Shown here one piece after another: positions 8,626-16,285 of a stretch of 39,505 nt of DNA. This DNA comes from JBBQNY01 sp038330365. Lineage in GTDB: Bacteria; Pseudomonadota; Gammaproteobacteria; Xanthomonadales; Ahniellaceae. Made by a program: the position numbers and the translations under genes. Positions within the stretch are counted from its first letter, which is position 1, and each line of letters begins with the position of its first letter. The notes under the pieces are model-generated. The model was not told the DNA's origin, searched no databases, and saw nothing but the letters and a program-made list of their open reading frames with translations. Location of the stretch: contig JBBQNY010000010.1 in assembly GCA_038330365.1 (NCBI GenBank), forward strand, positions 1-39,505, in the 5' to 3' direction.

Positions 8626-9219
8626 TTACGACTGCACCGTCTCGGCGATGGGTGGCAGCAGGGATTCGATCACGTGTTCGACGTAGGCGTCGAAGTCCCC
8701 GTGCGCCGGTCGCGGCAGCAGGCGATGCATGATGAGTTGCAACATGCCGACATAGGCGGCGTACGCGAGTTGCGAGCGCTGGGCCGCCTGCTCGCGATCC
8801 AGACCTGCCGCGCGCATCGCGGCAGCGAGGTACGCGACTCGCCGCTGCGAGACGCGCTGCATCACGGGCTGCACCGCCGGATGATCGATCGCCCGCATCA
8901 GTGCAGAGTAGATGACCTGGTCGCGGATCTCATGGCTGGTGCGGCGGAACAACTCCACCAGTCGCTCGCGCGGGTCCGAGATGCGATCAACCTGGGCGAC
9001 TACCGCGTCGGTGTCGAACTGCTCCCAGCGCTTCAGCGCCGCTTCCACGAGTGCATCGCGAGACGCGAAATGCCAGTAGAAACTGCCCTTGGTGACACCC
9101 AGCCGGCGCGCCAGCAGTTCGACCGAGATGGCAGCCACGCCCTGCTCTTCGATCAGATCGAGCGCCGCCTGTTCCCAGTCGGCCGCGGACAATCGACTTC
9201 GTTCGGTGCCCTGCACCAT
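8626..9219 (-). CDS. TetR family transcriptional regulator
   Basis: The 197-residue repressor has an N-terminal TetR helix-turn-helix of residues about 12-60: ALDLIEEQGVAAISVELLA, then RRLGVTKGSFYWHFASRD, matching the family signature. A helical ligand-binding domain follows. It is transcribed divergently from the acyl-CoA dehydrogenase gene. A CCATAC/GTATGG palindrome overlaps the candidate promoter of that gene at 9283-9300. By analogy with known TetR regulators of fatty-acid degradation such as PsrA and FadR-type proteins, it probably represses fadE until an acyl-CoA or similar ligand binds; this is inference. The frame is open further upstream, but MVQGTERSRLSAADW gives the usual family length. 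Confidence 0.92.
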   Translation of the reverse strand: MVQGTERSRLSAADWEQAALDLIEEQGVAAISVELLARRLGVTKGSFYWHFASRDALVEAALKRWEQFDTDAVVAQVDRISDPRERLVELFRRTSHEIRDQVIYSALMRAIDHPAVQPVMQRVSQRRVAYLAAAMRAAGLDREQAAQRSQLAYAAYVGMLQLIMHRLLPRPAHGDFDAYVEHVIESLLPPIAETVQS

Positions 9220-9259
9220 GGGCGCGGGAATCCTGCTGCGGAGGACGCACCCTAGCCGA

Positions 9260-9300
9260 TTGACAGCCCCGCGCCAACTTGTCCATACTGTTCCGTATGG
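9260..9300 (+). promoter_or_regulatory. candidate fadE promoter with TetR operator overlapping the -10 box
   Basis: TTGACA at 9260-9265 (perfect -35) is followed after 18 bases by CATACT at 9284-9289 (4 of 6 to the -10 consensus). The -10 lies inside a perfect inverted repeat, CCATAC (9283-9288) and GTATGG (9295-9300), with a 6-base spacer. A repressor bound there would block RNA polymerase. The site is 98 bp from the fadE ATG and 64 bp from the tetR ATG, so it could also autoregulate tetR. Confidence 0.6.
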
Positions 9301-9397
9301 TGAAACGGACACTGTGGTTTGCCGTGCGCTTGCACCGGGCCACGAAAGTGCCAAGCTCAGCCACGACAATCGCCGTCATTCCTGCCCGGAAACGCCC

Positions 9398-11884
9398 ATG
9401 GCCCTGACTCTCGCTCTGATCCTCGCACTGCTGCTGGTCGCCGGCCTCTGCGCTTACCACCGGCTGCACATCATTGTCTGGATTGCCGGCTCTGCCGCCG
9501 TCGTCGCGCTCGCATGGTTCGCGGCAGTGCCGCAAGGCTCGGTCATTGCAGCTGCGAGTGTGCTCGCGATCGTCACGCTGCTGTTCATGCTGCCGCTCCT
9601 GCGCGTGGCGCTCGTCACACGACCCTTGCTGCGTTTCTACACGCGCCTGCTACCGCCCTTGAGCGAGACCGAACGCGTAGCACTCGAGGCCGGCACGGTC
9701 GGTTTCGAGGGTGAGCTCTTTTCCGGCAAACCCAAATGGAGCGCGCTGCTGGAACTGCCGAAGCCCACGCTGACGGAGGAGGAGCAGGCATTCCTCGACG
9801 GCCCCTGCGAAGAGCTCTGCCGCATGGTCGACGAGTGGGACATCAGTCACGTGCGCGCCGACATGCCTCCTGAGCTGTGGCAGTTCTGCGGGCGGCATCG
9901 ATTTTTCGGCATGATCATCCCGAAGCAGTACGGCGGACTTGGCTTCAGCGCACTGGCGAACCACAAGGTCATCCAGAAGCTCGCGTCGATCTCCTCCGTG
10001 GTGAGCTCAACCGTTGGCGTACCGAACTCGCTCGGCCCGGGCGAGCTGTTGATGCACTACGGCACCGACGAGCAGAAGGAGCACTATCTGCCGCGACTCG
10101 CCGACGGACGCGAGATCCCCTGTTTCGCGTTGACCGGTCCATTCGCCGGATCGGACGCCACTTCGATTCCCGATTTCGGCATCGTCTGCAAGGGCGACTG
10201 GCATGGTGCCAACGTCGTCGGCGTGCGCCTCACCTTCGACAAGCGCTACATCACGCTGGCTCCGGTGGCCACGCTCATTGGACTCGCGTTCCGCATGTAC
10301 GACCCGGACGGGCTGCTCGGCGACACGCGCGACATCGGCATCACGCTGGCATTGCTGCCGCGCGAAACGCCTGGAATCGAGGTCGGTCGACGCCATTTCC
10401 CGCTCAATTCGCCGTTCCAGAACGGACCCGTGCGCGGACGCGAGGTGTTCGTTCCGCTGTCGCAACTGATCGGGGGCGAAGAGTACGCCGGCAAGGGTTG
10501 GAAGATGCTGGTGGAGTGCCTGTCAATCGGCCGCTCCATCACCCTGCCCTCCACCGCCAGTGGCGGCGCCAAGATGGGTGCGGTGGTGACGGGTGCCTAC
10601 GCACGCATCCGCAAGCAGTTCGGGCTGTCGATCGGGCGCTTCGAGGGCGTCGAGGAAGCACTCGCGCGAATCGCAGGCAATGCCTACACGATCAGCGCCC
10701 TCGCCGAGGCGGCGGCGGCAGCGGTCGCGCGTGGCGAACTGCCGGCCGTGCCATCCACCATCGCGAAGTACCACTGCACGGAGATGTCGCGCCAGGTCAT
10801 CAGCGATGCGATGGACATCCACGGCGGCAAGGGCATCATCCTCGGGCCGAAAAACTATCTCGGACGCGGCTGGCAGGCGGTGCCCATCAGCATCACGGTG
10901 GAAGGCGCGAACATCATGACGCGCACGCTCATGATCTTCGGCCAGGGCGCGATCCTCTGCCATCCGTGGGTCATGAAGGAAATGCGCGCGGCGCAGGACA
11001 CTGACGGCGCGCGCGGCCTGCGCGACTTCGATCGTGCGCTGTTCGGACATATCGGATTCGCCATCTCGAACGCCGTGCGCAGTCTCTGGTTCGGACTCAC
11101 CGCAGCGAGCATCGGCAGCGCCCCCGGCAGCGACTACACGCGGCGCTACTTCCGCAAACTCAACCGTTATTCCGCGTGCCTGGCGCTGGTCGCGGATACG
11201 TCCATGCTGACGCTCGGCGGCAAGCTCAAGTTCAAGGAAAAGCTTTCAGGTCGCCTCGGCGACGTGCTGAGCCAGCTCTATATCTCAAGCAGCCTGCTCA
11301 AGCGCTACCAGGATCAGGGCGAACCGGTTCCCGATCAGCCGTTGCTGGCCTGGTCGTTCCACCAGTCCGTTCACAAGATCGAAGTCGCGCTGTCCGGCGC
11401 CCTGCGCAACTTTCCGATCCGGCCGGTGGGCTGGCTGCTGTGGCTGCTGGTATTCCCGTGGGGAAGACGTGCGCAGCCACCGTCCGATCGGCTCGGACAC
11501 CGTGCGGCCAGCCTGCTGCTGGCGCCCAATGCGGCGCGTGATCGTCTGGGCGAAGGCGTGTTCCTCACACCGACCGCCAACAATCCCGCGGGTCGCATCA
11601 ACAGCTATCTGCCCAAGTTCGTATCGGCCGAGCCACTGGAGCGCAAGTTCATGAAAGCGCTCAAGCAACACGACATCGAGGCGCTCGAATTCCCAGGCCA
11701 GCTCGACGAGGGCGTGCGCGAGGGCTGGATCAGCGAAACGGAGCGCCGACAGCTGGAGGACCTGCGCGCCATGACGCTCGATACCATCAGCGTGGACGAC
11801 TTCGACAGCGAGGAGCTGCGGCTAGGCGGTGTGCACGCGGAGGATTCCGGCAAGTCTGCGGGGTCCCGCGCGGTCGCGGCCTGA
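9398..11884 (+). CDS. fadE: membrane-associated acyl-CoA dehydrogenase, FadE type
   Basis: This is the first enzyme of fatty-acid beta-oxidation, oxidising acyl-CoA to trans-2-enoyl-CoA with FAD. At 828 residues it is close to E. coli FadE (814) and far longer than the soluble 380-residue type. The N-terminus has two hydrophobic segments (about 1-22 and 25-70). The dehydrogenase core includes ELCRMVDEWDISH, KQYGGLGFSALANHKVIQKLAS, CFALTGPFAGSDATSIPD, AMDIHGGKGIILGPKNYLGR and SITVEGANIMTRTLMIFGQG. The FadE-specific C-terminal region follows. ATG 9398 begins the hydrophobic segment; the frame is open upstream without family similarity. A weak CGGAAA precedes it. Control by the divergent TetR protein is likely. 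Confidence 0.95.
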   Translation: MALTLALILALLLVAGLCAYHRLHIIVWIAGSAAVVALAWFAAVPQGSVIAAASVLAIVTLLFMLPLLRVALVTRPLLRFYTRLLPPLSETERVALEAGTVGFEGELFSGKPKWSALLELPKPTLTEEEQAFLDGPCEELCRMVDEWDISHVRADMPPELWQFCGRHRFFGMIIPKQYGGLGFSALANHKVIQKLASISSVVSSTVGVPNSLGPGELLMHYGTDEQKEHYLPRLADGREIPCFALTGPFAGSDATSIPDFGIVCKGDWHGANVVGVRLTFDKRYITLAPVATLIGLAFRMYDPDGLLGDTRDIGITLALLPRETPGIEVGRRHFPLNSPFQNGPVRGREVFVPLSQLIGGEEYAGKGWKMLVECLSIGRSITLPSTASGGAKMGAVVTGAYARIRKQFGLSIGRFEGVEEALARIAGNAYTISALAEAAAAAVARGELPAVPSTIAKYHCTEMSRQVISDAMDIHGGKGIILGPKNYLGRGWQAVPISITVEGANIMTRTLMIFGQGAILCHPWVMKEMRAAQDTDGARGLRDFDRALFGHIGFAISNAVRSLWFGLTAASIGSAPGSDYTRRYFRKLNRYSACLALVADTSMLTLGGKLKFKEKLSGRLGDVLSQLYISSSLLKRYQDQGEPVPDQPLLAWSFHQSVHKIEVALSGALRNFPIRPVGWLLWLLVFPWGRRAQPPSDRLGHRAASLLLAPNAARDRLGEGVFLTPTANNPAGRINSYLPKFVSAEPLERKFMKALKQHDIEALEFPGQLDEGVREGWISETERRQLEDLRAMTLDTISVDDFDSEELRLGGVHAEDSGKSAGSRAVAA

Positions 11885-11909
11885 TCGCCCGTTCCCGCCC
11901 CGTCAACCA

Positions 11910-12017
11910 CGCCCCTGTAGGAGCGCGCTGGCGCGCGATGGCGGCATGGTGGATTGCAGCGCGACGCACGGGCCGTTGCATGACGCCATCGCGCGCTAGC
12001 GCGGTCCTACAGGGGCG
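11910..12017. repeat. REP-type long palindrome at a convergent gene junction
   Basis: The left arm (from 11910) and right arm (ending 12017) pair over about 39 bases with three mismatches. They carry CGCCCCTGTAGGAGCGCGCT and, nearer the loop, GCGCGCGATGGCG. The same palindrome occurs three times at 14131-14503. It lies between the 3' ends of fadE and the facing outer-membrane protein gene, where its strong hairpin could act as a two-way terminator, although no T-tract follows. Confidence 0.8.
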
Positions 12018-12025
12018 GCGCTTTG

Positions 12026-12595
12026 TCAGCGCAGGGTGCCGAAAGGGATGAGCAGGCCGATGCTGAAGATGCCATCGCCGCGACTGTCCTCTCCCGGTTG
12101 CTCGGTGTCGTTGAGGTCGTAGCGAATGCGCAGGTCCGCGCGCAGCTGCAGCCGACGCGACGCGAGCAGATCCCAGGTGCCACCGATCGCGAATGCGACC
12201 AGTCCATCGGTGCCACGGCGCTCGCCGACCGGCGAGTCGTACTCGATGGCTCCCACGCCAATCAGGAAATACGGGTCCCACAGCGGCTCTCGATTGACCA
12301 GCAGCAGGTTGACCTGCGCGGAGCGATGCCTGAGCCCGTAGTTGATGCCGAAGTCGAGGCGGTCCTGCGCGAGCTCGAATTCGAGCTCGTAACCCTCTCC
12401 CAGGCGCCGGCCGAACTGCAGACTGGTGAGGTCGCCGTCGTGACGCAACTCGCGATTGGAGGCGATGATGCCCTGCCGAATGCCGACGTACCACGGCCCG
12501 ATCGGCCCGTCGCCCAGATCGCGCGCGATGGTCGCGGTCGGCGCGCAGAATGCCAACCCGAAAACAATCGCCCGCACCACTTGCCGGAGGCTCAT
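12026..12595 (-). CDS. exported outer-membrane beta-barrel-like protein (hypothetical)
   Basis: The 189-residue protein has a signal peptide of about 25 residues (MSLRQVVRAIVFGLAFCAPTA...A). Amphipathic strand-like segments follow: GPWYVGIRQGI, LEFELAQDRLDFGINYGL, QVNLLLVNR, WDPYFLIGVGAIEY, FAIGGTWDLL, LQLRADLRIRYDL. It ends in FSIGLLIPFGTLR. This pattern suits a small eight-strand outer-membrane barrel (OmpA-N or PagL-like class), but I do not recognise the family. Its ATG overlaps the upstream MFS gene's stop codon (ATGA), so the two are translationally coupled and probably act together or are co-regulated. Confidence 0.7.
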   Translation of the reverse strand: MSLRQVVRAIVFGLAFCAPTATIARDLGDGPIGPWYVGIRQGIIASNRELRHDGDLTSLQFGRRLGEGYELEFELAQDRLDFGINYGLRHRSAQVNLLLVNREPLWDPYFLIGVGAIEYDSPVGERRGTDGLVAFAIGGTWDLLASRRLQLRADLRIRYDLNDTEQPGEDSRGDGIFSIGLLIPFGTLR

Positions 12596-13947
12596 GCCGA
12601 CGCTCCCGGTGCCGCGGCGAGTTTCGCCTGCTCGCGCGTGACGCGCCACGCACTCCACGCGAACATCGCCGCCGTCGCGACTCCGGCGACGAACACCACG
12701 CGCGATCCCATCACGGTGAACAACTTGTGCAGCCATACGAAGGACAGGTCCCCGCTTCGGTACACCAGAGTATCGATCGCGCCCTTGGACTTGTAGCGGA
12801 CTTCAGGATCCACCCGCGTGTAGATCGTTTCCCGCGCCGGCTTCGACAGCGAGAACTCGCTGGCGCGCGTCACCACCAGCACCAGTGCGATGGTCATCGG
12901 CAGCGGCGACGCGGACAGGATCGAGAAACCGATCAGGATCGCGAACGCGGGAATCAGCAGCAGCGGACCAATCCCGTAGCGCTGCATGAGCACGCGCGTC
13001 AGCAGCAGCTGCACCACCAGCGTGAGCACGTTGATGGCCAGATCGATCCCGGAGTAGAAACGCGTACGCGCCGCATCGTCGGCGAATCCTGCGCCCGCGA
13101 TCGCCGCGACCTCGTTGTAGAGCAGGGTGCCGACACCCACTCCGAAAAACATGAGCATCGCCAGGGCGCGCAGCAGCGGCTGCTGCAGCAACAGGCGCAG
13201 GCCCGCCAGCATGGTGCCGCCGATGGCGGTGTCGACGCTGGTCTCGCCGCGCGCCTGTTCCCGCAGCTTGGCCCAGGGACGCAGCTGCATGATGCAGACG
13301 ATGCAGATCGACAGAAAGCCGGCGGCGACCAGCAGCAGATTGGCGATGCCGACGCGCTCCACCAGCAGGCGCGTGATGAGCGGACCGGTCATGGCGCCAA
13401 TCGTCCCCGCGGCGCCGATGTAGCCGTAGAACGCGCGCGCATCATGGTTCTCGAAAACGTCTGCCAGGTAGCTCCAGAACACGCTGACGGCAAACAGGTT
13501 GAAGACCGCGACCCAGACGAAGAACACCGCGCCGCGGCCGCTGGTGCCGGCTTCGAATGCGAGATGAAAGCCGAACAAACAGGCCATGAATCCCGCGTAC
13601 AGAGCCGGCAGGAACACACGCCGAGGAAAGCGTGCGACGAGTGCGCCGTACAGCGGCTGCAACACGACCATCACCAGGAACGTGGTCGTGAAGAGGAGCT
13701 GCAGGGTGTAGTCCTCGATGGGAAAGCCGCGGGCATGCGCAAACTCGACCAGCACCTGCGGAAAAACCGCAGACGGATCATTCGACGCACCCATGGCATC
13801 GCGCACGGGACGCAGCACCATGTAACCCGTGAGCAGGCAATAGAAATAGATCATGGCCCACCACAATGGCGGCGATGTCTTCAATGCGCGCAAGAGCGCG
13901 GGCCGGGACGCCGGAGAACCAGATGCAGGCAATCGCGAGGAGTTCAA
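12592..13947 (-). CDS. MFS transporter related to ADP/ATP-translocase-type carriers
   Basis: This 451-residue integral membrane protein has about 12 hydrophobic helices. YFYCLLTGYMVLRPVRDAMG near residues 34-53 is typical of proteins annotated as NTP/NDP exchange or ATP/ADP-translocase-like MFS members in free-living bacteria. Other features are YGALVARFPRR, VFWSYLADVFENHDARAFYG and the late SKPARETIYTRVDPEVRYKSKG segment. The substrate is unknown; nucleotide exchange should not be assumed outside intracellular parasites. The start is a TTG with GGAG five bases upstream, better than any later candidate. It is followed by an overlapping outer-membrane-type gene. Confidence 0.82.
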   Translation of the reverse strand: MNSSRLPASGSPASRPALLRALKTSPPLWWAMIYFYCLLTGYMVLRPVRDAMGASNDPSAVFPQVLVEFAHARGFPIEDYTLQLLFTTTFLVMVVLQPLYGALVARFPRRVFLPALYAGFMACLFGFHLAFEAGTSGRGAVFFVWVAVFNLFAVSVFWSYLADVFENHDARAFYGYIGAAGTIGAMTGPLITRLLVERVGIANLLLVAAGFLSICIVCIMQLRPWAKLREQARGETSVDTAIGGTMLAGLRLLLQQPLLRALAMLMFFGVGVGTLLYNEVAAIAGAGFADDAARTRFYSGIDLAINVLTLVVQLLLTRVLMQRYGIGPLLLIPAFAILIGFSILSASPLPMTIALVLVVTRASEFSLSKPARETIYTRVDPEVRYKSKGAIDTLVYRSGDLSFVWLHKLFTVMGSRVVFVAGVATAAMFAWSAWRVTREQAKLAAAPGASA

Positions 13948-14080
13948 CGCGTCTCCGAAGTTCTGGGTCGATGGGACACTTCACGCTCGCAGGAGCGCAG
14001 CACCGGCGCCGGCGCACCTTAGCAAACCGCGCGCTGCCGCATGGCCGGTGTTGCCTCACGCCCCGCCCGGCACCGCTTTT

Positions 14081-14510
14081 TTGCAGGGGCTGATGCGCTG
14101 CAATACGGATTCGGTCCATGGCCATGCTCTTGTAGGAGCGCGCTGGCGCGCGATGGCGGCATGGTCGATGACGCGCGATGCACGGCCGTTGCATGACGCC
14201 ATCGCGCGCGAGCGCGCTCCTACGAAGGGCTGATGCGCTGCAAGACGGATTCGGTCCATGGGCCATGCTTCTGTAGGAGCGCGCTGGCGCGCGATGGCGG
14301 CATGGTGGATTGAAGCGCGATGCACGGCCGTTGCATGACGCCATCGCGCGCTAGCGCGCTCCTACGAAGGGCTCATGCGCTGCAAGACGGATTCGGTCCA
14401 TGGCGCTCTTGTAGGAGCGCGCTGGCGCGCGATGGCGGCATGGTCGATGACGCGCGATGCATGGACGTTGCATGACGCCATCGCGCGCTAGCGCGCTCCT
14501 ACGAAGAGCG
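14081..14510. repeat. tandem array of three REP-type palindromes with conserved spacers
   Basis: Long palindromes lie at 14131-14224, 14272-14366 and 14410-14503, starting 141 and 138 bp apart. Each begins TGTAGGAGCGCGCTGGCGCG and ends GCGCGCTCCTACG, with GATGGCGGCATG and GCATGACGCCATC facing the loop. The spacers are also conserved (GGGCT.ATGCGCTGCAA.ACGG then ATTCGGTCCATGG), and a further spacer copy precedes the first palindrome at about 14085-14120. This resembles a BIME/REPIN cluster. It fills most of the gene-free stretch 13948-14636 between the divergent MFS and GMC genes. No RAYT-type transposase gene is in the window. Confidence 0.88.
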
Positions 14511-14559
14511 CCGTGCTGGAGGACCCAGGACTCGTTGCTGTGATGGCCGAGCACTTGCT

Positions 14560-14576
14560 CTAGGCTGCGCGCCTAG
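14560..14576. promoter_or_regulatory. small palindrome upstream of the GMC oxidoreductase
   Basis: CTAGGC (14560-14565) and GCCTAG (14571-14576) form a perfect inverted repeat with a 5-base spacer, about 60 bp before the GMC start codon. It could be a regulator site. No flanking regulator gene supports this. Confidence 0.25.
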
Positions 14577-14636
14577 CCTGCCTGCGGTCGACCGCGAGCG
14601 GTTCGGCCCGTCCTGTTCCGGAACACTGCCTCCTTG

Positions 14637-16232
14637 ATGCCACGCCGCAACTCGTACGACTACGTGATCGTGGGCGCCGGTTCGGCAGGATGCGTGCTGG
14701 CCAATCGCCTCTCCGCCGATCCTGCAACGCGCGTACTTCTGGTCGAGGCCGGAGGTCGCGATTGGCATCCCTTCATCCACATGCCGGCGGGGATCGCCAA
14801 GCTGGTTGGGCGCAAGGGCATCAACTGGAACTACACCACAGAGCCGCAATCCGAACTCGACGGGCGCCGCCTGTGGTGGCCGCGCGGTCGCGTGCTGGGT
14901 GGTTCGAGCTCGATCAATGCCATGTGCTACATCCGCGGCGACCATCGAGACTACGACGAGTGGCAGGCGCAAGGTGCAACCGGCTGGGGCTGGTCAGACG
15001 TGCTGCCTTACTTCCTGCGCGCCGAGGACAACACCCGCGGAGCAAGCGCCTTCCACGCCACGGACGGCCCGCTGGGCGTTTCTGATCTGCGCCATCGCAA
15101 CCCTTTGAGTGAAGCATTCCTGCGCGCCGCCCGCGACGCGGGCCTGGCTGCGAATGACGACTTCAACGCTGACTCGCAGGCGGGCTCGGGTTTCTACCAG
15201 GTCACCCAGCGCCGCGGCGCGCGCTGTTCGGCCGCGACCGCCTATCTCGTTCCGGCCCGCAGTCGGGACAACCTTGACGTCATCACCGGCGCCGTCGCGG
15301 AGTCGGTCCTGCTCGAGCGTGGACGGGCGCACGGCGTGCGCCTGCGCCATCGCGGGAAAGTGGTGGAGATCGATGCGCAGCGCGAGGTCGTGCTGTGCGG
15401 CGGCGCGATCAATTCACCGCAGTTGCTGATGCTTTCGGGTATCGGTCCCGCCGACGCGCTGCGTCGCCACGGCATCGAGGTGCGCGCGGATATCGCGGCC
15501 GTCGGCGGCAACCTGCAGGATCATCTCGACATCTGCGTGCTCCACCATTCCACGTCGCGCGATACCTACGACCGCACCAACGACCTGCTGGTCGGCTTGC
15601 GCTACCTGCTGTTCCGCTCCGGCATCGGCACCAGCAACGTGGCAGAGGCCGGCGCCTTCATGCGATCACACCTCGCCGAGGATGCGCGCTGCGATCTGCA
15701 GTTCCATTTCGTGCCGGCGCTGCTCGACGATCATGGCCGCCACCAGTTGCCGGGTCGCGGTTTCACCCTGCACGCCTGCGGACTTCGACCGCGCAGCCGC
15801 GGACGCATCACGCTGGCCAGCGCCGATCCGCTGGCGCCGGCGCGCATAGACCCCGGCTATCTCGGTGATCCCGATGGATTTGACCGGCGTACGCTGGTTG
15901 AGGCACTGCGCGTTTCCCGATCGATACTGGGGCGCGATCCGCTGGCGTCCGTGCGCGGTGCGGAACTGATGCCCGGCGTCGCGGCGCAGGACGACGCATC
16001 CATCGATGCCTACGTCCGGCGCAAGGCCGAGACCATCTATCACCCGGTCGGAACCTGCCGCATGGGTAGCGACGCGCAATCGGTGCTGGACTGCGAGCTG
16101 CGCGTGCGCGGGGTGGAAAACCTGCGCGTGGTCGACGCATCGGTGATGCCGCGCCTGATTGGCGGCAACACCAATGCGCCAACGATCATGATCGCGGAGC
16201 GTGCGGCCGACTTGCTGCTTGGTATCGTCTGA
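14637..16232 (+). CDS. GMC family FAD-dependent oxidoreductase (choline/alcohol dehydrogenase-like)
   Basis: The 531-residue flavoenzyme has the GMC signature. The FAD Rossmann motif VIVGAGSAGCVLANRL is near residues 9-24, GRVLGGSSSINAMCYIRG near 83-100, and CGGAINSPQLLMLSGIGP is the second GMC signature. Catalytic His469 lies in YHPVGTCRMG and Asn511 in GGNTNAPTIMIAERAADL. It oxidises an alcohol or choline-type substrate and passes electrons to FAD; the exact substrate is not deducible. It has no betB or betI neighbours, so choline oxidation is not supported. The ATG at 14637 was preferred to a TTG one codon earlier; the ribosome site is weak. Confidence 0.93.
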   Translation: MPRRNSYDYVIVGAGSAGCVLANRLSADPATRVLLVEAGGRDWHPFIHMPAGIAKLVGRKGINWNYTTEPQSELDGRRLWWPRGRVLGGSSSINAMCYIRGDHRDYDEWQAQGATGWGWSDVLPYFLRAEDNTRGASAFHATDGPLGVSDLRHRNPLSEAFLRAARDAGLAANDDFNADSQAGSGFYQVTQRRGARCSAATAYLVPARSRDNLDVITGAVAESVLLERGRAHGVRLRHRGKVVEIDAQREVVLCGGAINSPQLLMLSGIGPADALRRHGIEVRADIAAVGGNLQDHLDICVLHHSTSRDTYDRTNDLLVGLRYLLFRSGIGTSNVAEAGAFMRSHLAEDARCDLQFHFVPALLDDHGRHQLPGRGFTLHACGLRPRSRGRITLASADPLAPARIDPGYLGDPDGFDRRTLVEALRVSRSILGRDPLASVRGAELMPGVAAQDDASIDAYVRRKAETIYHPVGTCRMGSDAQSVLDCELRVRGVENLRVVDASVMPRLIGGNTNAPTIMIAERAADLLLGIV

Positions 16233-16285
16233 TCCATTCAACGGCGCCGCCGCGGCCGACCACCGGCACATCGCGCTCGTACACG

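Noticed and set aside
12550..14022. 490-codon plus-strand frame opposite the MFS gene
   Set aside because: The translation is Gln/His/Arg-rich, the usual antisense image of hydrophobic transmembrane codons.
14081..14510. Possible CRISPR array
   Set aside because: Repeats are long palindromes with a 138-141 bp period and the spacers are nearly identical, unlike CRISPR spacers; no cas genes are present.
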